Below are positions 59,156-64,000 of a stretch of DNA of 64,000 nt, piece after piece; positions within the stretch are counted from its first letter, which is position 1, and each line of letters opens with the position of its first letter. A program made the position numbers and the translations under genes. The notes under the pieces are model-generated. The model did not search any database. It saw only the letters and a program-made list of their open reading frames with translations, and was not told the DNA's origin. This DNA is from Dinoroseobacter sp965279125 (GTDB taxonomy: Bacteria > Pseudomonadota > Alphaproteobacteria > Rhodobacterales > Rhodobacteraceae). Location: contig CBDIHL010000044.1 of NCBI GenBank assembly GCA_965279125.1, positions 186,001 to 250,000 on the forward strand, given 5' to 3'.

Positions 59156-59944
59156 CTAGAACTGGACCCCGACCCCGAACGAGAGACTGCCCACAAAGCT
59201 GCGCGCCACAATCGGGCTGGAGGTTACGTTGCTGGGCAGGGCCTCTACGCGGAACTCGGATATGGCGGCGACGTTTTCGCCCAGCGGCACCGCGGCTTGC
59301 AGCGAGATGAACGGGCTGAGGCTCGCTCCGGGGCTGTAGGCGGCGCGCGTTCCGGTCGCCTCGCTTGCGCGCACACCATAGAGATACATCGCCATGTCCT
59401 CGCTCTTCCAATTCATCCCGATCTGCGCATCCAGCGGCAAAGGCCCCAGCGCGACACGGGTTTTGCCCGCGAGGGTGATCTCGCCACCATTGACGTTGCC
59501 GGAGATGTCACGCCCGATATCAAGGCTCAGCTCGGTGGCATCGGTGGGTTGGGACCTGAAGCCGAGCACCGCCTCTTGCCAGCCCGCCCGGTTGAGCCCG
59601 GCAAGCTGCGGATCGCTGCCGCTGGTGTAAGGCGCGCCCTGGTAGACGACGCCAAGCCGGAAATTGGTGCGCTCATTAAGACTGTAGTCAAAGGTGGCAC
59701 TGTTGAGGGTCAGCTCGAGCCCCCCGGTCCGATAGCTGACCCCGGTCGTCCCCACGGTGAAACCGCGCCACCGAAAGCTGGCAATGGGGCTGAGGATCCG
59801 AGTGGTCTCAGACCCGACATAGGGGCTGTTGCCCGCGTAACCGCCGACCCCAAACCGCATGGTCCAGTCGTCATCATTGGCCAAGACGGGCACCGCACCC
59901 CCCAGCGAGAGGGCGACATATAGGGCAGCTATGGATCGTATCAC
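59156..59944 (-). CDS. MipA/OmpV family outer-membrane protein
   Basis: A 262-residue beta-barrel protein with a signal peptide (IRSIAALYVALSLGGAVPVLA). The mature part alternates polar and hydrophobic residues and ends in GVGVQF, the terminal phenylalanine typical of outer-membrane barrels. MipA/OmpV proteins are scaffolds or porin-like proteins of the outer membrane. I choose the GTG at 59944, with GGAGG seven bases upstream; a GTG five codons earlier would include the Shine-Dalgarno. It ends 19 bases from the convergent aminotransferase and is divergent from the stress protein gene. Confidence 0.86.
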   Translation of the reverse strand: MIRSIAALYVALSLGGAVPVLANDDDWTMRFGVGGYAGNSPYVGSETTRILSPIASFRWRGFTVGTTGVSYRTGGLELTLNSATFDYSLNERTNFRLGVVYQGAPYTSGSDPQLAGLNRAGWQEAVLGFRSQPTDATELSLDIGRDISGNVNGGEITLAGKTRVALGPLPLDAQIGMNWKSEDMAMYLYGVRASEATGTRAAYSPGASLSPFISLQAAVPLGENVAAISEFRVEALPSNVTSSPIVARSFVGSLSFGVGVQF

Positions 59945-60132
59945 GCATACCTCCGCCACGGCACTACATCATGGGGTTGCTCGACTGTGTTAGCCGGGAT
60001 GTCGCGGTCTGGGAAGGTCTCAAGGGGCAGTACACACAGGATATGCACAAGCCGCGTGGATAAAGAGATGGAGATTGCAAATCTATCACACCCTCTGCAT
60101 GATCCACGAGCAACTGCCACAGGGGAACATCC

Positions 60133-60588
60133 ATGCGGAAATTTATGGTCGTGCTGGATGACAGCAAAGAGTGCCTGAACGCGATGCGTTTTGCGGCCAT
60201 GCGGGCCGCGCATACGGGCGGCGGCGTGGTGATCTTGTCGGTGATCCCACCGGACGAGTTCAACCACTGGATCGGCGTCGGCGACATCATGCGCGCGGAG
60301 GCCCGCGAACGGATCGAAGCGCATTTCGAGGTCTTCGCCAAGTGGATGCGCGACAAGCAAGGCGTGGACCCTGAGTTGGTCATCCGCGAGGGCGAGCCGG
60401 TTGAAGAAATTCTCGCCCAAGTGCGCGAAGATGTCGAAGTGGGAGTGCTATGTCTGGGGGCGTCGGTCGACGGCAAGGGTCCGGGGCCGCTGGTGACAGC
60501 GCTGACGAAAAACGCCGGAGCACTCCCGATGCCGATCACGATTGTGCCCGGCGATCTGAGCAAAGAGCGGCTTGAGGCGATCACCTAA
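60133..60588 (+). CDS. Universal stress protein family
   Basis: A 151-residue UspA-like protein. The start RKFMVVLDDSKECLNAMRFA has the typical D-D-S nucleotide contact, and the C-terminal half has GASVDGKGPGPLVTALTK followed by PITIVPG, the ATP-binding loop in a slightly divergent form. Such proteins help bacteria survive starvation and respiratory stress. It is divergent from the MipA gene; nothing clear stands out in the 188-base gap. A hydrolase gene follows after 14 bases. Confidence 0.9.
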   Translation: MRKFMVVLDDSKECLNAMRFAAMRAAHTGGGVVILSVIPPDEFNHWIGVGDIMRAEARERIEAHFEVFAKWMRDKQGVDPELVIREGEPVEEILAQVREDVEVGVLCLGASVDGKGPGPLVTALTKNAGALPMPITIVPGDLSKERLEAIT

Positions 60589-60602
60589 CCCTCGGATCTG
60601 GA

Positions 60603-61667
60603 ATGCGAAAACTTCTCTATGGTTTGGGCGGCTTGGTCGTCCTTGGCGTGGCTTTGGTCGGCGCCGCGATCCTTGGCAGCACGAAACCCTTGCCCGTGCC
60701 GGATCGCTTGAACGGCTACCGCGTGGCAGAGCTGGACGTGGGCCATCGCGACGTGCCTCTGCCCTTGCACATTTGGTATCCGACCGAGCAAACGGGCGAT
60801 GCCGCGCCGGACTTGCTGGGCCAGAACGCGCTTTTCTACGGACACTATGCGTTGCGCGACGCGCCCTTGCCCGACACCGCGCCGATTGCCGTGCTGTCCC
60901 ACGGATCGGGCGGCAATGCGGTGCAGATGGGCTGGCTGGCGACGCATCTGGCGGACCTCGGCTATCTGGTGATTGCCACGAACCACCCCGGCACGACCTC
61001 GCGCGACAGCCTGCCTGCGCGCACGGTGCAAGTGTGGGAGCGGCCTGCGGATATGACGGCGATGCTCGACTGGCTGGAGAGCGATCCGCTGCCGGGATTT
61101 CGCGCGGATTTCAGCGACGTGGTGAGCGTCGGGTTTTCGCTGGGCGGGCATAGTGCGCTTGCGCTGGCGGGGCTGCGCGTGTCGAAGGCGCGGTTCATTT
61201 CGTATTGCGCGGCGAACACCGGCAAAGTGGATTGCGGCTGGCTGGAAGAGGGAGGCGTGGATCTTGAGGCAATTGACGCCGCGCGGTATGAGGCGGACCT
61301 GTCGGATGCGCGGGTAACCCGCGCAGTTGCTATTGATCCGGCCTTACCCCAAGCTGCCACCCCTGAGAGTATTGGGGCGTTCGATACCCCTGCGTTGATC
61401 GTCAACCTTGGCCTCCCAAAATGGATCCCACAAGCCATGCGTGCGGACGTCTTGGCAAGCGAGATTTCAAGCGCGGACTTTATCCCGATACTTCAGGCAG
61501 CGCATTTCAGCGCCTTGCCGAAATGTAGCCCGTTGGGCGTGGTCATGATCGGGCTGGCAGGGGATGACAACATTTGCTCGGACTTCGGTTTGCGCCTACG
61601 TGAAGAGGTTCATGCTGATATCCGCGCCGCTATCACAGACTTCCTTACGGTGCCTATTTCCGACTAA
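60603..61667 (+). CDS. Membrane-anchored alpha/beta hydrolase (dienelactone hydrolase-like)
   Basis: A 354-residue hydrolase with an N-terminal hydrophobic anchor or signal sequence (LLYGLGGLVVLGVALVGAAIL). The fold elements include VLSHGSGGNAVQMGWLA near residue 98 and the nucleophile elbow GFSLGGHS near residue 180; FSALPKCSP near the C-terminus follows the probable catalytic histidine. It resembles predicted dienelactone hydrolases and platelet-activating-factor acetylhydrolase-like proteins that work in the periplasm. Composition becomes richer in A/T towards the end. Substrate unknown. Confidence 0.84.
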   Translation: MRKLLYGLGGLVVLGVALVGAAILGSTKPLPVPDRLNGYRVAELDVGHRDVPLPLHIWYPTEQTGDAAPDLLGQNALFYGHYALRDAPLPDTAPIAVLSHGSGGNAVQMGWLATHLADLGYLVIATNHPGTTSRDSLPARTVQVWERPADMTAMLDWLESDPLPGFRADFSDVVSVGFSLGGHSALALAGLRVSKARFISYCAANTGKVDCGWLEEGGVDLEAIDAARYEADLSDARVTRAVAIDPALPQAATPESIGAFDTPALIVNLGLPKWIPQAMRADVLASEISSADFIPILQAAHFSALPKCSPLGVVMIGLAGDDNICSDFGLRLREEVHADIRAAITDFLTVPISD

Positions 61668-61704
61668 ATCACCCAAGTATTTCCTTGGAACGATTCTAAA
61701 TCCA

Positions 61705-61733
61705 TTGACGCTTTGCGGGCGTATGATCATATA
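61705..61733 (+). promoter_or_regulatory. Putative promoter of the NifU-domain gene
   Basis: TTGACG (61705-61710) and CATATA (61728-61733), 17 bases apart, lie in a 90-base gap that is AT-rich compared with its surroundings, 25 bases before the start codon. Confidence 0.4.
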
Positions 61734-61757
61734 TGTCCCTCAACCGGAGGCCTGCCC

Positions 61758-62321
61758 ATGTTTATTCAAACCGAATCCACCCCGAACCCAGCGACCCTAA
61801 AGTTCTTGCCGGGGCAGGAAGTGCTCGACGTGGGCACAGCGGATTTCCCAAGCGCGGACGCCGCCAATGTCTCGCCCCTCGCCTCGCGCATCTTTGCCGT
61901 CGAGGGGGTGACGGGCGTGTTCTTCGGCCTCGACTTCGTGACCGTCACGAAGGCCGACGCGGTCGAGTGGGACCATATAAAGCCTGCCGTCCTCGGCGCG
62001 ATTATGGAGCATTACCTCTCCGGCAAACCGGTCATGGAAGGCGACGCGACCGCCCATTCGGGCCATGCCGAGCATACCGGCGAAGACGGCGAGATTGTTG
62101 GCCAGATCAAGGAACTGCTCGATACCCGCGTGCGTCCGGCTGTGGCCCAGGATGGCGGCGACATCACGTTCCACGGCTTTGATCGCGGCATCGTTTATCT
62201 GCATATGCAAGGCGCGTGTGCGGGCTGTCCGTCCTCGACCCTGACGCTGAAGATGGGCATCGAGAACCTGCTGCGCCACTACATTCCAGAGGTCTTGGAA
62301 GTGCGGCCTGTTGCGGCCTGA
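61758..62321 (+). CDS. NifU family Fe-S cluster scaffold/carrier protein
   Basis: A 187-residue protein with an N-terminal Nfu-N domain (FIQTESTPNPATLKFLPG) and a C-terminal NifU-like domain with the cluster-binding CxxC in GACAGCPSSTLTLKMGIE near residue 155. It assembles or delivers iron-sulfur clusters to cytoplasmic target enzymes. A CGGAGG Shine-Dalgarno precedes the ATG at 61758. There is no link with nitrogen fixation here; this housekeeping type is standard in alphaproteobacteria. The tail overlaps the proposed start of tsaB. Confidence 0.93.
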   Translation: MFIQTESTPNPATLKFLPGQEVLDVGTADFPSADAANVSPLASRIFAVEGVTGVFFGLDFVTVTKADAVEWDHIKPAVLGAIMEHYLSGKPVMEGDATAHSGHAEHTGEDGEIVGQIKELLDTRVRPAVAQDGGDITFHGFDRGIVYLHMQGACAGCPSSTLTLKMGIENLLRHYIPEVLEVRPVAA

Positions 62322-62967
62322 CCCTCTGATCCTCGGCTTTGACACATCGGCGGCGCATTGTGCCGCCGCTTTGTTGTCGGGCGACCAGATCATCGTGGCA
62401 AAGCACGAGGACATGGCCAAAGGTCAGGCCGAGCGCTTGATGGTGATGTGCGAAGAGGTCTTGGCCGAGCACGACGTTGCATGGTCTGATCTGGACGCGC
62501 TTGGCGTGGGTATCGGGCCGGGGAATTTTACCGGCATCCGTATCTCCGTCGCTGCCGCGCGCGGCTTGTCGATGGGGCTTGGCGTGCCTGCCGTGGGTGT
62601 GTCGGCGCTGGAGGCGTTGGCGTTTGGGACCGACGGTCCGGTTCTCGCCTGCCTCGATGCGCGCAGGGACATGGCGTATGTGCAGGGATTTCGTGGCGCG
62701 ACACCTAGTGAGGCTGCGCGGATCGCTTTGGCAGACCTTAATGTGTCCTCGCTGCCCGAAGGCACCAAGTGCATCGGAACGGCCTCGATCCAGCTTCAAG
62801 GCCTCTATGGCCTGCCCCGGTTTCCATCGGCCTTCGCCCCGGCCTCCGCCATTGCCCGGATCGCTGCGCAGCGTTTTGGCCCCGACACCCCTGCCCCGAA
62901 ACCCCTCTATCTGCGCGCACCGGATGCGGCCCCGTCGAAAGAGCGTGGCCCGGTGATGTTGCCATGA
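62311..62967 (+). CDS. tsaB: tRNA threonylcarbamoyladenosine biosynthesis protein TsaB
   Basis: A 218-residue ASKHA-fold protein. LILGFDTSAAHCAAAL at the start and LGVGIGPGNFTGIRISVAAA near residue 70 are diagnostic. TsaB forms a complex with TsaD and TsaE to make the t6A modification in ANN-decoding tRNAs. The likely start is a TTG at 62311, overlapping the NifU gene's end; no ATG is available upstream of the conserved N-terminus. The stop overlaps the rimI start (ATGA). Confidence 0.93.
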   Translation: MRPDPLILGFDTSAAHCAAALLSGDQIIVAKHEDMAKGQAERLMVMCEEVLAEHDVAWSDLDALGVGIGPGNFTGIRISVAAARGLSMGLGVPAVGVSALEALAFGTDGPVLACLDARRDMAYVQGFRGATPSEAARIALADLNVSSLPEGTKCIGTASIQLQGLYGLPRFPSAFAPASAIARIAAQRFGPDTPAPKPLYLRAPDAAPSKERGPVMLP

Positions 62968-63404
62968 CGATGACCGCCAAAGCGCTCGCGGCCTTGCATG
63001 GGCGGTGCTTCACCACCCCGCGCGCCTGGAGCGAGGCGGAGTTTGACGCGCAGATCGCCGACCCGCATGTGCATCTGATCGGGGATGGGCCGGGGTTTGC
63101 ACTCGCCCGCGTGGTGCTGGACGAGGCGGAGTTGCTGACGCTGGCGGTGGACCCGGTCAGCCAAGGGCGCGGGCTGGGCTTTGAGCTTCTGCGCCAGATC
63201 GAAAGCGTGGCCGCTGCGCAAGGTGCCACACAGATGTTTCTTGAAGTCTCCGCCGAGAACGGGGCTGCCCGCGCGCTTTATGCCAAAGCGGGCTATGCGC
63301 AGACCGGGCAGCGCGCGCGCTACTACCGCACCCCGGATGGGCGACGGATTGATGCGCTGATCCTTGCCCGCACCTTAGGGTCAGGACCCATTACCCCTGC
63401 GTAA
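62964..63404 (+). CDS. rimI: Ribosomal-protein-alanine N-acetyltransferase RimI-like (GNAT)
   Basis: A 146-residue GNAT acetyltransferase. LLTLAVDPVSQGRGLGFELL holds the acetyl-CoA loop, and EVSAENGAARALYAKAGYAQ with YYRTPDGR is the RimI-type C-terminal block. RimI acetylates the N-terminal alanine of ribosomal protein S18. The pairing with tsaB is typical of bacteria and supports the assignment. It starts in an ATGA overlap; a second ATG two codons later is possible. Confidence 0.92.
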   Translation: MTMTAKALAALHGRCFTTPRAWSEAEFDAQIADPHVHLIGDGPGFALARVVLDEAELLTLAVDPVSQGRGLGFELLRQIESVAAAQGATQMFLEVSAENGAARALYAKAGYAQTGQRARYYRTPDGRRIDALILARTLGSGPITPA

Positions 63405-63465
63405 AGCGCCCAAAGAACAGCCATCCGCACTGCAATCACGCAGATATCCCCACGAATCCGGTTGA

Positions 63466-63550
63466 CCCCCCCGCGACAAGCGGTCCTAATCGCCGCCAGA
63501 AGCGCGCGATCTGCTCGGGCGCTCGTGAACGGGGGGGACGGCCCCCGAGC
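63466..63550 (+). other. Structured leader before the BMP-family gene
   Basis: The 174-base gap before 63579 contains CCCCCCC (63466-63472) able to pair with GGGGGGG (63531-63537), and GCTCGGG (63513-63519) able to pair with CCCGAGC (63544-63550). The G-run could also pair with CCCCC at 63542-63546, so alternative folds exist. This may be a regulatory leader of the transporter operon; I do not recognise a known riboswitch class. Confidence 0.4.
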
Positions 63551-63578
63551 AACAAAAACATCAGGGAGATACCCACCT

Positions 63579-64000
63579 ATGACATCCATGACCAAACTTA
63601 TGGGCGCAGCGGCAGCACTGGCACTGAGCGCAGGCACCGCCTCCGCCGACCCAGCACTGATCTTTGACCTTGGCGGCAAGTTCGACAAATCCTTCAACGA
63701 GGCGGCCTTCGGCGGCGCGCAGCGTTGGGTCGAAGAGACCGGCGGCGACTACCGCGAGATCGAGATGCAGTCGGAAGCTCAGCGCGAGCAAGCGCTGCGC
63801 CGTCTGGCCGAAAGCGGGTCGAACCCCGTTGTCATGACCGGCTTTGCCTTCGGCAACGTGCTGAACGAAGTTGCACCTGACTATCCTGACACGTCCTTCG
63901 TGATCATCGACATGGTCGTTGACCAGCCAAACGTCCGCTCGGTTGTGTTTAACGAGCATGAGGGATCCTACCTCGTCGGTATGATGGCTGCGATGGCATC
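63579..64000 (+). CDS. BMP-family ABC transporter substrate-binding protein, N-terminal part
   Basis: The frame runs from an ATG at 63579 to the window edge (140 codons). A signal peptide (TKLMGAAAALALSAGTASA, cleavage near residue 23) is followed by PALIFDLGGKFDKSFNEAAF, the start of BmpA/Med-type binding proteins, and VMTGFAFGN and FVIIDMVVDQPNV in the next strands. These proteins bind nucleosides (purine type) for import. AGGGAG precedes the start. It is probably the first gene of a nucleoside ABC operon beyond the window, which would fit the deoxynucleoside catabolism at deoC. Confidence 0.9.
   Translation, partial: MTSMTKLMGAAAALALSAGTASADPALIFDLGGKFDKSFNEAAFGGAQRWVEETGGDYREIEMQSEAQREQALRRLAESGSNPVVMTGFAFGNVLNEVAPDYPDTSFVIIDMVVDQPNVRSVVFNEHEGSYLVGMMAAMA

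Noticed and set aside
61758..62321. Nitrogen fixation gene
   Set aside because: The NifU-domain protein has the Nfu-N plus NifU arrangement of housekeeping Fe-S carriers, and no nif genes are present.
1..64000. tRNA, rRNA, CRISPR array, IS element or prophage
   Set aside because: I found no cloverleaf-like gap, no regularly spaced repeats, no transposase or integrase and no phage structural genes; nearly all space is filled by ordinary coding genes.

Overview
The window is a gene-dense, GC-rich stretch of an alphaproteobacterial chromosome, most likely from the marine Roseobacter group of the Rhodobacteraceae. The reasons are the irr / fabA-fabB-fabI neighbourhood, a deoC gene next to an ALDH16-type two-domain aldehyde dehydrogenase, a short YdcZ-type transporter, two dipeptide-type ABC systems, and short intergenic elements of the kind seen in that family. 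I could not fix the genus. I saw no rRNA, tRNA, CRISPR array, insertion sequence or prophage.

Layout. 0-4.7 kb: N-terminus of an amidohydrolase (leftwards), an acyl-CoA-ligase-like enzyme, a lactonase-like metallo-beta-lactamase-fold protein, and an isocitrate/isopropylmalate-type dehydrogenase coupled to a Gfo/Idh/MocA oxidoreductase. 4.7-8.4 kb: the iron regulator irr facing the unsaturated fatty acid operon fabA - (unknown 144-residue protein) - fabB - fabI, closed by a terminator. 8.5-12.5 kb: five tightly packed small-molecule genes (haloacid dehalogenase, three alpha/beta hydrolases, threonine/serine dehydratase). 12.5-19.8 kb: a TetA-like exporter, an M20 amidohydrolase, a hydratase of the fumarylacetoacetase fold, an alcohol dehydrogenase, an acetyltransferase, an enolase-superfamily enzyme and rpe. 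19.9-29.5 kb: a leftward operon with an MBL-fold protein, a complete dipeptide-type ABC transporter and a GH38 alpha-mannosidase, suggesting import and trimming of mannosides. 29.7-37.4 kb: a YdcZ-like transporter, a PhyH dioxygenase facing an AraC regulator, deoC-ALDH16, two secreted JAMM-like DUF4329 paralogues, and two membrane proteins. 37.5-45.5 kb: an M20 deacylase, a second dipeptide-type ABC transporter and an aldehyde dehydrogenase.

45.6-64 kb is mostly housekeeping: comM/yifB, gshB, yraN, rsmI, an LpoA-like lipoprotein, glnD, murJ, a rhomboid-fold protein without catalytic residues, trpS, an unknown membrane protein, a class IV aminotransferase behind a long leader, a MipA outer-membrane protein, a universal stress protein, a hydrolase, a NifU-domain Fe-S protein, tsaB, rimI, and the start of a BMP-family nucleoside-binding protein.

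Features that cut across the genes: nearly all convergent neighbours meet or overlap at their stop codons; both ABC operons have a hairpin directly after the binding-protein gene; and the hexamer GTTAAC is strongly clustered in a subset of catabolic genes. The best candidates for undescribed biology are the secreted JAMM-like pair (35.4-36.5 kb), the repressible promoter, long leader and 46-codon ORF before the aminotransferase (57.9-58.3 kb), the pseudo-rhomboid, and the gene inserted into the fab operon.
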